Positions 17,584 through 26,848 of a stretch of DNA of 64,000 nucleotides are shown here, in pieces. The notes under the pieces were generated by a model. That model did no database searches. It had not been told where the DNA came from and was given only the letters and a program-made list of their open reading frames with translations. How positions within the stretch are numbered: the first letter of the stretch is position 1; every line of letters begins with the position of its first letter. This stretch comes from Flavobacterium enshiense (GTDB lineage Bacteria; Bacteroidota; Bacteroidia; Flavobacteriales; Flavobacteriaceae), in the NCBI RefSeq assembly GCF_022836875.1, contig NZ_CP090376.1, forward strand, positions 3,187,290-3,251,289. The letters are read 5' to 3'. Both the position numbers and the translations under genes were made by a program.

Positions 17584-19278
17584 TTAAAAATTATCCATCA
17601 CAAATTCTACAATTTTTGTTTTTCTCTTTGAAATAGCTTCCTTGTCCCAAAGTTCAGATTCTGTTATAAAGTTTTTGATTTCTCTTTGTTGGTACAAATG
17701 ATTATAGGAGTCTAATTTCTCTTTCAAAGGATTGTTGCTTATGCTGCAATTATGTGACTTAGAAAGTAATAGATAGTTTCCTAAACAATTCAAATATTGG
17801 TTTATGAACTCTTCATCATATATTCCATATCCATGAGGTTTCAATTCCGGTTCTGTAGTAGGTGCCATGTGTTCTAGTTCTGGATTTTCTATTGTATCAA
17901 AACGAGACGTTGAATAACCCGATTTTCCTTCAGCTTCTAAAGTATTTTCATATTTCCATAAAATGAATTTTGCAGTGCTATGATTTAATTTACCTTGAAT
18001 GGCTTTCTCTAATTCTATATTGTTCCAATAATCCCACCAGCCGTCTTGTGTCTTTCGAAGATAATTAATACGGCTAATTATTGGTGCGACGTTGGGGTTG
18101 TTTTGTGTAAACTCATTATACACTCCATTTAAACGAGAAGTAATATCGGCTCTTGTGCCAATCAATCGGTTTCGTAATACAATAGTTTCAAAGTTTTGAC
18201 AAAGTTCACCGATAGTATTTGTAGCTAATCCAAATCTATACGCTTTTAATACGAAAGGAACAGCTATACCAATTCCTCCTAAAGTAATTAAAGAATGAAT
18301 TGCAAAATTTTCTCTTTCGTCTTTCCCGAAAAAGCGTGTGAGGTGTTCGAAACTGATAGCTAAACTTTTAGTAAATTCTTTGACAAATTCAATACCATTA
18401 TTTTTGGCCAGTTCTTCGTTAATTTTTGTTACAGCATTGGTTTCCCACAAGGAATTGAAATGTACTCTTAATGTATAAGTCAATACGTCATCTTCGCTAA
18501 TTTTATATTCAATTGAAGATATAGACTTGTATATTTTTTCAAATCTCTCTTTAATATCTTTAATAATAGCTTCCTTTTCATCGTCACCATAAAGATGAAC
18601 CTGGTACATGAATTGGGCTTTGATGATTTCCAGATTGGTTGGTTTTTTTCCTCTGTTGTTTTGAAAGATGAACATTTGAATTGCCTCTGATTCATCAGTT
18701 ACTTCATGAGTAGTACAAACAGCGGTTGTAACCGCTTTTAACATTCGGGTACAATATTCTTCACTTTTATCTTTTAACAGACTAATAAAATAATCAAAAG
18801 CCTCTACGATACGTTTACCCGATTCGGTTTCTATGCCGTTTGTATCTTTTTTTTCTTGAGTGACTACATAATCTTTGAAAAGTAAGTTATCGTAATCAAC
18901 GGTTTCAAAATGAATGGTACTTTTCCTTTTGATCATTGTTTCATAAAGAAATTCCTCATCTTCTGACCAATCTCGTTTTTCCTTAATTGTTTTAAATATT
19001 ACTGAAAGAAATATTACAATTGTAGTTAATCTTTGTTGCCCATCAATTATATTAAATACATAGTCTCCTTTTTTTTCAAATAAGAAGTGTCCAAAGTAAT
19101 AAGGCGATGTTGGGTTACTTTTTAAATACGCTTCTAAATCCTGAATAAAAACATCAATTTGTGTAGCTCTGTTTCTATTTTCTTTTGGTATTTCCCAAGC
19201 ATAGGCTCTTTGGTAACTGGGAACTACTATTTTATTTCTACCATTAAGGATTTCACCTATTGTTGTTTTTGCTTCCAT
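17584..19278 (-). CDS. DUF262-DUF1524 (GmrSD/BrxU-like) nuclease
   Basis: 564 residues. The N-terminal DUF262 domain contains VPSYQRAYAWE (19-29) and the DGQQRLTT motif (79-86), associated with nucleotide-dependent activity in GmrS. The C-terminal DUF1524 domain is an HNH-type nuclease: LEHMAP (His470) followed by LGNYLLLSKSHN and NNPLKEK. The fused arrangement is that of type IV modification-dependent enzymes (GmrSD) and of BrxU, known from BREX loci where it cuts DNA of phages whose modified bases evade BREX. It follows pglX-A after 90 bases and precedes a GIY-YIG nuclease. Substrate specificity cannot be read from sequence. Confidence 0.92.
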   Translation of the reverse strand: MEAKTTIGEILNGRNKIVVPSYQRAYAWEIPKENRNRATQIDVFIQDLEAYLKSNPTSPYYFGHFLFEKKGDYVFNIIDGQQRLTTIVIFLSVIFKTIKEKRDWSEDEEFLYETMIKRKSTIHFETVDYDNLLFKDYVVTQEKKDTNGIETESGKRIVEAFDYFISLLKDKSEEYCTRMLKAVTTAVCTTHEVTDESEAIQMFIFQNNRGKKPTNLEIIKAQFMYQVHLYGDDEKEAIIKDIKERFEKIYKSISSIEYKISEDDVLTYTLRVHFNSLWETNAVTKINEELAKNNGIEFVKEFTKSLAISFEHLTRFFGKDERENFAIHSLITLGGIGIAVPFVLKAYRFGLATNTIGELCQNFETIVLRNRLIGTRADITSRLNGVYNEFTQNNPNVAPIISRINYLRKTQDGWWDYWNNIELEKAIQGKLNHSTAKFILWKYENTLEAEGKSGYSTSRFDTIENPELEHMAPTTEPELKPHGYGIYDEEFINQYLNCLGNYLLLSKSHNCSISNNPLKEKLDSYNHLYQQREIKNFITESELWDKEAISKRKTKIVEFVMDNF

Positions 19279-19368
19279 TTTCTGGCTCGTATTTATTTTA
19301 AATTGTTCTCTATACTTTTTTCTTCCGTTTTACTGCACAAAAAAAAAATCGAACTGACGAGTGTAATA

Positions 19369-22300
19369 TTATATCTTCGCTACAGCTCCTTCAAACTTCT
19401 CATAATTCACACTTACTCCATCATCTAAATCAAAGACGATTTCGTTTAATGCTAATGTTTTTAATACCTCATTGTAATCACGACATTCCAGTTCCCATGA
19501 GCGTAGTTTTTCCAAACGTTTGAGTTCGTTTTTGCTTAAATTACTTTCGTTGGCTACCGCTTTTTCAATTTCGTGTTTGATCCATTCCTGGTGTGGGTGG
19601 AGGTAGTTACGTTGTATTTTGCTCACGGTGTATTTGTCCATGCGGTGCATGTAGGTCAGTACTTTGAAGGCCGACGCCTGTGGTTTTTTAGGATTGGAAC
19701 AGAACAACCAGTAAATAGGTTTCTTTTTGTACATGCCGGTGTGGTAGCCATAGAATTTCTCCGTTAACCATTTGTCTAAATCAGAGCCTAAACATTCGTT
19801 GATGAAGTTCAGGTTTTCTGTCAAGGTATCTTCGCCCCAAAGGTCGTGAATTAGGTTTTTGATGCGCACCAAAGCATCATCTGGGAAGGCGCACTCACTG
19901 CCCATAAGCGGGATGATCGCATCATCGTCAATTGCAATTGTACTACCATTGTATGCATAATTAGACGTTTCGTCTTCCGTTGGTTTCGGATGGGCGATGT
20001 GCAAGCCGGTTTTGTCTAAGCGATAACGCCCCATGAAAACACCGATACAGTAACTGAGGAACTGACTGATAACATCGTCTTTTTTTATTGGTAGTGCTAC
20101 TGAATCTGCATCTTTTGCTCTGAAAACTGGTTCCAATTGTTCTAAAGCCTTGCTGTCTAACTCTTCCTGTAAAATAGTGATATCTTTTAATGCTACCTCT
20201 GGCGTTAACTCTTCTTGCAAGCCATAGATATCGATAAAAATACGGTTGAGTTCTTCTTCATTTGAGTGCAATTGAAAGAAATCATTAGTTGCGTTTTCCT
20301 CCCATTTTTGGTAGGCATTTTTTAGTGAAGGACTTTCGTTTAGTAATGGGGATTGCTCAAAATCCCATGAGGTTTCTCGGGAGTCCCAATCTTTTTTGGA
20401 ATTAGAAATCAGCTCTTTCGTGATTGTTTCTACCGATTCATAATTTTTATTCGGTGGATAATAAAGCATTCTACCAATGTCACCAGGTTGAAAATTTAAT
20501 GTAGGAGAAAGAAATTTTAAATAACGATTTGCAACTTTAGTATTTAACATTGCCCCGAAAAAATATAATTCCTTATCCGCAAAAAGTGTACAACCTCCAT
20601 TATCAAATAAACATCCTTCTGGTACGTAACGACATGAAAATCCAGCAGAACTAATTGTTGACCATGAAAAGCCTTCTAAAAAATGATATTTAGAATTTCT
20701 TATTGTTGGTTTTTTAGATTTCCATGATAATCTCGATTTTATTTCTTCTCCGCAATTTTCCCAATTGACCAAGTTCTCTCGGTTACCATACCATCTTCGA
20801 AATTCACCTCCTTTATTGTACGGATACCATTTTTTATCTTTTATGAATAATTTTAGTGATGCTTTATTAAGATTTATTTCAAACCAAAATTTTAAAAAAT
20901 ATTCATTTTCACCTGTATCAATTCCTTTTTTTGGATAACATTCTTTGCTAAAATAACTTCCATTGTTGAATAAATCCTTTTCTCTTTCACTTACCCAATA
21001 TGCAATAGGACTACCTAGAATTTTTTCAAAATTTTCTTGAAGGACATTCGAATACTGATTATTTCTGTTTAGAAAATTATCTTCTTTTTCAATGTTGTTT
21101 CTATAGTCTACTAATCTAAAATAATTTCCAGATTTAATTCCTATTCCATTTTCTAAAACAAAAGCAGTCGACTGTACTACTTCGCCACTTAATTCTTCAA
21201 ATGTTCTTGGTCCAAGATGGAGCATGTTTAAAATCCCAAAATTGTCATTTATGTGTTCTCGTAATTTCTCATAAGAAGATAAAAACATCCAAGAGTGTTG
21301 GTTTATCATTCCCATTAATCCTTTTGGCACATTCATGGACAAACAAACTTCCATAAATACTGCGAACAAGTCAGATTTAGATAATGGATAATTGTCATTA
21401 ACATAATCTTTCAACTTTGCATTCATATTTTTTTGCCCCATGTATGGTGGGTTGGCCACTACTGCCGTGTATTTTTTGGTCATGACCAATAAGACTTCGA
21501 GAAACGGCTTTAGGTTGTTCCATAAGTCCTGTTGGATAATGTCTAAAGTTCCGGCTTGGTATTGGGTATTCCAATTACGATACTGTTCGGCAATAAAAGT
21601 ATGGGCTTCAGGCGAAAGTTCCAGTTTTAAAGCGGTACCTATATTTTTTCCTTCGTTTAGTAAAACTAATGCTCCTTTGAGTTCGGCTACAAAAGAAGCT
21701 CCTTTTGGCGTTAAAAAACTTTGTATTTCTTCTAAATTAAAATGGTAGGTTTCCGGAAAACTGTAAATGTGAGGCAATAGCAAAGCAGTGCTGTCGGAAG
21801 GATTTAGCACTTCTGGATAAAACTCGGCTGCTTTTAATAGTACTGCAAAACGTGCTAATTGCATGGCACGATCGTCGATATCTAAGCCAAACAGGTTGTT
21901 TTGAAGAATACTGATTACCGCATTTTTGGCAGTGTAGCCTTGTTCACGATACATTTTAAATAGCAACTCAAAACCCGTTACCAGGATGTGTCCACTTCCT
22001 GACGCTGGGTCGATGAGGGTTAGGTCTTCTAAATGGTGAATGGTGAATGGTGAATAGTTGATTTTTTCCTCTGCTTCATTCACCACCAAATACTTCATCT
22101 CCGGTTTTAGGGAGGAGGTATTGTCAAAGTCGAGGTAGATTTTACCGACCGTGTTTTCCACCATATATTTTACGATCCACTTGGGTGTAAATATTTGGGT
22201 TGCCGCAGGAATGTCTTCCGGTCTTGCTTTTTTGTTTGCTTTGAAGCCTTTGAATACTTCGTCTTTTTTATCGGAAATATAGAATTGGTACAACCAACCA

Positions 22301-22929
22301 ATGAGTTCTACTTCTTTGTATTCGATATTGGTAATAATATCGCTGTTCAGTAAATCAATGATACCATTGCGTTGCAACAGATTGTTGGGTAACAGGATTT
22401 CGGTATAATCATCAATATGTCCAAAAACATCATGCAATGGAATGTTGTTGTTACACAAACGAGTTAGCAATAATCCCAATGCTTGTTCTTCCTGATCGTC
22501 TATCAAATATTGTTGGAGGAGGTTGACGTATTTTTCTTGTTTGAGCTGGTGTTGGCCTCGTTTTGCGTTTTGAACTATTTGGGGTGTTTTTAGTTCGGCT
22601 ACAAAAGTTAACGTTGGTTGTATGTAACCTCTTTTTTCTAAAATGTTAATTGCCATTAAACGGTTGAACCAAGTATATGCTGCTTCTTCAATGGTATCCT
22701 GAACGGCTTGTTTATTGGTAAGTTTGGCTTTTAATTTTTGCCATTTTGGTGGTACGCTGTCGTCATTGAACACCTGACCTCGGAAGATGTAGCCACCGGT
22801 AGTGGTTTCCAGATTTTCGGTACAGGTTCCGTCAGCAGCAAAACCCCAATAGGTGAGGCGTTGTTTTACGCCTTCCATAAGGATAAGGCGTGCTTGTTTG
22901 GCGAAGGATTTTATGTTGTTTGTGTTCAT
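19369..22929 (-). CDS. pglX: PglX (BrxX) adenine methyltransferase, copy A
   Basis: 1186 residues of the BREX N6-adenine DNA methyltransferase, which marks host DNA and is needed for phage exclusion. Motif I is DPASGSGH (307-314) and motif IV is NPPY (493-496). Residues 1-500 and about 854-1186 are nearly the same as in copy B (23171-26848), whereas 503-853 are clearly different, the region expected to read the target sequence. A three-copy 7-bp repeat (22032-22052) lies in the coding sequence near residue 295 and is absent from copy B. The start codon follows a decayed copy of the brxC 3' end. Confidence 0.95.
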   Translation of the reverse strand: MNTNNIKSFAKQARLILMEGVKQRLTYWGFAADGTCTENLETTTGGYIFRGQVFNDDSVPPKWQKLKAKLTNKQAVQDTIEEAAYTWFNRLMAINILEKRGYIQPTLTFVAELKTPQIVQNAKRGQHQLKQEKYVNLLQQYLIDDQEEQALGLLLTRLCNNNIPLHDVFGHIDDYTEILLPNNLLQRNGIIDLLNSDIITNIEYKEVELIGWLYQFYISDKKDEVFKGFKANKKARPEDIPAATQIFTPKWIVKYMVENTVGKIYLDFDNTSSLKPEMKYLVVNEAEEKINYSPFTIHHLEDLTLIDPASGSGHILVTGFELLFKMYREQGYTAKNAVISILQNNLFGLDIDDRAMQLARFAVLLKAAEFYPEVLNPSDSTALLLPHIYSFPETYHFNLEEIQSFLTPKGASFVAELKGALVLLNEGKNIGTALKLELSPEAHTFIAEQYRNWNTQYQAGTLDIIQQDLWNNLKPFLEVLLVMTKKYTAVVANPPYMGQKNMNAKLKDYVNDNYPLSKSDLFAVFMEVCLSMNVPKGLMGMINQHSWMFLSSYEKLREHINDNFGILNMLHLGPRTFEELSGEVVQSTAFVLENGIGIKSGNYFRLVDYRNNIEKEDNFLNRNNQYSNVLQENFEKILGSPIAYWVSEREKDLFNNGSYFSKECYPKKGIDTGENEYFLKFWFEINLNKASLKLFIKDKKWYPYNKGGEFRRWYGNRENLVNWENCGEEIKSRLSWKSKKPTIRNSKYHFLEGFSWSTISSAGFSCRYVPEGCLFDNGGCTLFADKELYFFGAMLNTKVANRYLKFLSPTLNFQPGDIGRMLYYPPNKNYESVETITKELISNSKKDWDSRETSWDFEQSPLLNESPSLKNAYQKWEENATNDFFQLHSNEEELNRIFIDIYGLQEELTPEVALKDITILQEELDSKALEQLEPVFRAKDADSVALPIKKDDVISQFLSYCIGVFMGRYRLDKTGLHIAHPKPTEDETSNYAYNGSTIAIDDDAIIPLMGSECAFPDDALVRIKNLIHDLWGEDTLTENLNFINECLGSDLDKWLTEKFYGYHTGMYKKKPIYWLFCSNPKKPQASAFKVLTYMHRMDKYTVSKIQRNYLHPHQEWIKHEIEKAVANESNLSKNELKRLEKLRSWELECRDYNEVLKTLALNEIVFDLDDGVSVNYEKFEGAVAKI
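22032..22058. repeat. Heptanucleotide tandem repeat inside pglX-A
   Basis: AATGGTG occurs three times in a row (22032-22038, 22039-22045, 22046-22052) and is followed by the variant AATAGTT. It encodes part of the segment NYSPFTIHHLED. The unit is 7 bp, so gain or loss of one copy would shift the reading frame. Confidence 0.8.
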
Positions 22930-23160
22930 TAATTCAATAATATTTTTTGGTTTTTAGCCAGTTTTACCATTAATACTTCACGCAATTTAACGATGCAAGC
23001 TTCCAATTTTCCGTGGTTTCGATGGTGTTGATTGCATTTCGTTAGCCACATTAATTATACCACTGTGCTGGTATTTCTTAGCCGATTTTTTAGCTTCTTC
23101 CTTGGCTTTGAAATCTTCTAAATTTTTGAAGTTGTCTGCCCTGAATTCATTGAGCTCCAT
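22930..23160 (-). pseudogene. Decayed duplicate of the brxC 3' end between the two pglX copies
   Basis: On the minus strand this spacer encodes NEFRADNFKNLEDFKAK, a match to the BrxC segment NEFRADNFKILEDFKAK, then KKYQHSGIINVANEM (BrxC: KEYQHSVTINVANEM) and, after a frameshift, LMVKLAKNQKILLN (BrxC: LMVKLAKNQKIFLN). The copy ends with the same stop/start junction before the pglX ATG as the intact brxC-pglX-B junction. It therefore marks a tandem duplication unit of brxC 3' end plus pglX. An ATG at 23160 could start a 58-codon fragment, but this is more likely decay. Confidence 0.92.
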
Positions 23161-23170
23161 ATTTTTCTAT

Positions 23171-26100
23171 TTAAATCTTCGCCACCGCCTCTTCAAATTT
23201 CTCATAATTCATACTCACTCCATCATCTAAATCAAAGACGATTTCGTTTAGCGCTAACGTTTTTAATACTTCGTTGTAATCTCTACATTCCAGTTCCCAA
23301 GCTCGGAGTTTGTCCAGGCGCTTCAGTTCATTTTTGCTTAAGTTACTTTCGTTGGCTACCGCTTTTTCGATTTCGTGTTTGATCCATTCCTGATGGGGAT
23401 GCAAATAGTTGCGTTGTATTTTGCTCACGGTGTATTTGTCCATTCGGTGCATGTAGGTCAGTACTTTAAACGCTGACGCCTGTGGTTTTTTAGGATTGGA
23501 ACAGAATAGCCAATAAATAGGTTTCTTTTTATACATACCGGTATGATAGCCCCAGAATTTCTCAGTTAACCATTTGTCTAAATCAGTACCTAAACATTCG
23601 TTGATGAAGTTTAGGCTTTCGGTTAAGGTTTCTTCTCCCCAAAGGTCGTGGATTAGGTTTTTGATGCGTACCAAAGCATCGTCTGGGAAAGCACATTCGC
23701 TGCCCATAAGTGGAATGATTGCGTCTTCATCAATTTCGACAGATTGCTTCGTTCCTCGCAATGACACTTCATAAGGAGCCAATTCCTCTTCAGTAGGGTT
23801 TGGATGGGCGATGTGTAAACCCGGTTTGTCCAGACGGTAACGCCCCATGAAAACGCCTATGCAGTAACTGATGAACTGACTAAGTACTTCGTCTTTTTTT
23901 ATTGGAAGTGTTACGGTATTTGTTCCTTTTGCTCTGAAAACCGGTTCTAACTGCTCTAAGGCATTACGGTCTAATTCTTCCTGCAATATGGTAATATCTT
24001 TTAACGCCACCTCTGGTATTAACTCTTCCTGCAAGCCATAAATATCTATAAAAATACGGTTGAGTTCTTCCTCGTTTTCGTGTAATTGAAAGAAATCTTG
24101 CGTTGCCTCATCTTGCCATTTTTGGTAGGCGGTTTTTAAAGATGAATTGTCATTTAACAAAGGTGATTGTTCAAAATCCCATGAGTTTTCTCGATTATTC
24201 CAATCATTTTTAGCCAATACTATTGTGTCATTTACTAAGGAGCCTAACTTTGTGTTTTGGTTATTTATAATTGGGACTTTACTTAAAGGACCTTGATTAA
24301 AATCTAGTGTTGGTGAAATTACTTGTAAGAAGTAATTGCCTACATTTGAATTTAAAAGTGCCATAAAAACATTATGTGATTTCCCATCATATGGAAATAA
24401 GACAGGCCCTTTAGAATCGAAAAGAAATCCTTTTTCAGTATGCCTTCCTGAGAATTTACCACTCGAAATTGCGGTCCAAGTCATGCCTTCTCGGAAGTAG
24501 TAAGATTCGTTTCTTATTACTGACTTTGGTTTAAATGCCTTGATATCAGCACCGACATTTTCCCAATTGATTACGATTTCATTACTTCCATACCATTTTC
24601 GAAATCCTCCGCCTTTATTGTAAGGATACCATTTTTTAGCAATTTCTGTTGCTCCTTTCTGATTTTCGCAATTAAAACCTATTTTATTTAAGTTTATTTC
24701 TGACCAAGCTCTCAAGAATTTTGTATTATCACCCGTAGCCATTCCTTGCCGAGGAACTGCATATTTGATTAAACTTTCATTTTTTTCAAAAATATCAATC
24801 ACTCTCTTACTCACCCAATAAGCAATCGGACTACCTGGTATTTTTTCAAAGTTTTCTTGAAAAATATTAGGATAGAAAAGTCTTTGTCCGTTTTCTGTTC
24901 CTTGTTCCGGTATTTCTGTAATGCCTTCCTCACCACGATACAAATTGAAATCGTATTTGTAGCTTACATTACCATTGGCATACAAAAACAGTTTCTCAAT
25001 ATCTTCATACAAAATGTGTTGGAAATTGCGTTCGTGTAATCTGAAATAAGCACCAGTTGCATTTTCCTTGTATTCTTTTTTCATGGTAAAAGCGACCGAG
25101 CCAAAGTCAATCCCAAAAATACCACGTCCCATGTGTAATAGACTTTCAAAGTGGTAGTTATCAATATAGCTTTCTCTTAATTTTTCGAAAGAAGAAAGAA
25201 AAAGCCATGAAGGTAAATTAATTAATGCAAAACGGGAATTGTCCAATGTCATGTTTGGAATCACTTCCATAAACACCGTCATTAAATCGGACTTGGTTTC
25301 AGGATATTCTTTGTTTATGTAGTCTTTTAAAGGACCATTCATGCTCTTTTGTCCCATGTATGGCGGATTAGCCACTACTGCGGTGTATTTTTTGGTCATG
25401 ACCAACAACACTTCCAGAAAAGGTTTTAAATTATTCCATAAGTCCTGCTGCATGATGTCTAAGGTACCGGCTTGGTATTGGGTATTCCAATTACGATACT
25501 GTTCCGTAATAAAAGTTTGTGCTTCCGGAGAAAGTTCTAGTTTTAAGGTGGCACCAATATTTTTCCCTTCGTTTAGTAGCACTAATGCTCCTTTGAGTTC
25601 GGCTACATAAGTAGCCCCATTTGGTGTTAAAAAACTTTGAATTTCTTCTAAATGAAAATAGTGGGTTTCCGGAAAACTGTAAATGTGAGGCAATAGCAAA
25701 GCAGCGCTGTCGGAAGGATTTAGCACTTCTGGATAAAACTCGGCTGCTTTTAATAGTACTGCAAAACGTGCTAATTGCATGGCACGATCGTCGATATCTA
25801 AGCCAAACAGGTTGTTTTGAAGAATACCGATTACCGCATTTTTGGCAGTGTAGCCTTGTTCACGATACATTTTAAATAGCAACTCAAAACCCGTTACCAG
25901 GATATGTCCACTTCCTGACGCAGGGTCGATAAGGGTTAGGTCTTCTAAATGGTGGATGATTACTTCCTTCTTCGCAATGATGTTGTCTTGTTCCTGAACT
26001 TCGATAAGGTATTTCATCTCCGGTTTTAGGGATGAGGTTTTGTCGTAGTCGAGGTAGATTTTACCCACCGTGTTTTCTACCATGTATTTAACAATCCACT

Positions 26101-26848
26101 TGGGTGTAAAAATTTGGGTTGCTGCCGGGATGTCTTCGGGTCTTGCTTTTTTGTTGGCTTTGAAGCCTTTGAAAACCTCGTCTTTTTTATCAGAAATATA
26201 GAATTGGTATAACCAACCTATGAGTTCTACTTCTTTGTATTCGGTATTGGTAATGACATCACTATTTAATAAATCGATGATGCCGTTGCGTTGTAATAAA
26301 TTGTTTGGTAAAAGGATTTCGGTATAATCATCGATACGACCGAAAACATCATGTAGCAGAATGTTGTTGTTGCACAAACGGGTTAGCAGTAAACCCAAAG
26401 CTTGTTCTTCCTGATCGTCTACCAAATATTGCTGTAGAAGGTTGATGTATTTTTGTTGTTTGAGCTGGTGCTGGCCTCGTTTTGCGTTTTGAACTATTTG
26501 GGGCGTTTTTAGTTCGGCTGCAAATGTTAACGTTGGTTGTATGTAGCCTCTTTTTTCTAAGATGTTAATTGCCATTAAACGGTTGAACCAAGTGTAAGCA
26601 GCTTCTTCGATGGTATCCTGAACGGCTTGTTTGTTTGTGAGTTTGGCTTTTAGTCTTTGCCATTTCGGTGGTACGCTGTCGTCATTGAACACCTGACCAC
26701 GGAAGATGTAGCCTCCTGTTGTAGGTTCTACTATTTCTATACTATTCCCATTGGCATCAAACCCCCAATATAAAAGGCGTTGTTTTACGCCTTCCATCAA
26801 AATTAATCTTGCTTGCTTTGCAAATGATTTTATATTGTTTGTGTTCAT
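23171..26848 (-). CDS. pglX: PglX (BrxX) adenine methyltransferase, copy B
   Basis: 1225 residues. Motif I is DPASGSGH (308-315) and motif IV is NPPY (494-497). It is almost the same as copy A over the first 500 and the last ~335 residues, and different over about 504-888, where its own segment (MGRGIFGIDFGSVAFTMKKE and onwards) replaces that of A. A short REP-like sequence lies in frame near residue 1020, giving VSLRGTKQSVEI where copy A has an unrelated stretch. The start overlaps the brxC stop by one base (TAATG), the canonical brxC-pglX junction. Two specificities would let one BREX apparatus protect and police two sequence motifs. Confidence 0.95.
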   Translation of the reverse strand: MNTNNIKSFAKQARLILMEGVKQRLLYWGFDANGNSIEIVEPTTGGYIFRGQVFNDDSVPPKWQRLKAKLTNKQAVQDTIEEAAYTWFNRLMAINILEKRGYIQPTLTFAAELKTPQIVQNAKRGQHQLKQQKYINLLQQYLVDDQEEQALGLLLTRLCNNNILLHDVFGRIDDYTEILLPNNLLQRNGIIDLLNSDVITNTEYKEVELIGWLYQFYISDKKDEVFKGFKANKKARPEDIPAATQIFTPKWIVKYMVENTVGKIYLDYDKTSSLKPEMKYLIEVQEQDNIIAKKEVIIHHLEDLTLIDPASGSGHILVTGFELLFKMYREQGYTAKNAVIGILQNNLFGLDIDDRAMQLARFAVLLKAAEFYPEVLNPSDSAALLLPHIYSFPETHYFHLEEIQSFLTPNGATYVAELKGALVLLNEGKNIGATLKLELSPEAQTFITEQYRNWNTQYQAGTLDIMQQDLWNNLKPFLEVLLVMTKKYTAVVANPPYMGQKSMNGPLKDYINKEYPETKSDLMTVFMEVIPNMTLDNSRFALINLPSWLFLSSFEKLRESYIDNYHFESLLHMGRGIFGIDFGSVAFTMKKEYKENATGAYFRLHERNFQHILYEDIEKLFLYANGNVSYKYDFNLYRGEEGITEIPEQGTENGQRLFYPNIFQENFEKIPGSPIAYWVSKRVIDIFEKNESLIKYAVPRQGMATGDNTKFLRAWSEINLNKIGFNCENQKGATEIAKKWYPYNKGGGFRKWYGSNEIVINWENVGADIKAFKPKSVIRNESYYFREGMTWTAISSGKFSGRHTEKGFLFDSKGPVLFPYDGKSHNVFMALLNSNVGNYFLQVISPTLDFNQGPLSKVPIINNQNTKLGSLVNDTIVLAKNDWNNRENSWDFEQSPLLNDNSSLKTAYQKWQDEATQDFFQLHENEEELNRIFIDIYGLQEELIPEVALKDITILQEELDRNALEQLEPVFRAKGTNTVTLPIKKDEVLSQFISYCIGVFMGRYRLDKPGLHIAHPNPTEEELAPYEVSLRGTKQSVEIDEDAIIPLMGSECAFPDDALVRIKNLIHDLWGEETLTESLNFINECLGTDLDKWLTEKFWGYHTGMYKKKPIYWLFCSNPKKPQASAFKVLTYMHRMDKYTVSKIQRNYLHPHQEWIKHEIEKAVANESNLSKNELKRLDKLRAWELECRDYNEVLKTLALNEIVFDLDDGVSMNYEKFEEAVAKI
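23740..23768. repeat. REP-like short sequence inside pglX-B
   Basis: The stretch beginning AGATTGCTTCGTTCCTCGCA reads SLRGTKQS on the coding strand and DCFVPRNDT on the other. Both peptides are typical false translations of a widespread bacterial intergenic repeat. Copy A lacks it at the equivalent position, so it is an in-frame insertion. Confidence 0.6.

Noticed and set aside
22930..23160. A small protein starting at 23160 between the pglX copies
   Set aside because: It is a frameshifted copy of the brxC 3' end; decay is the simpler explanation.
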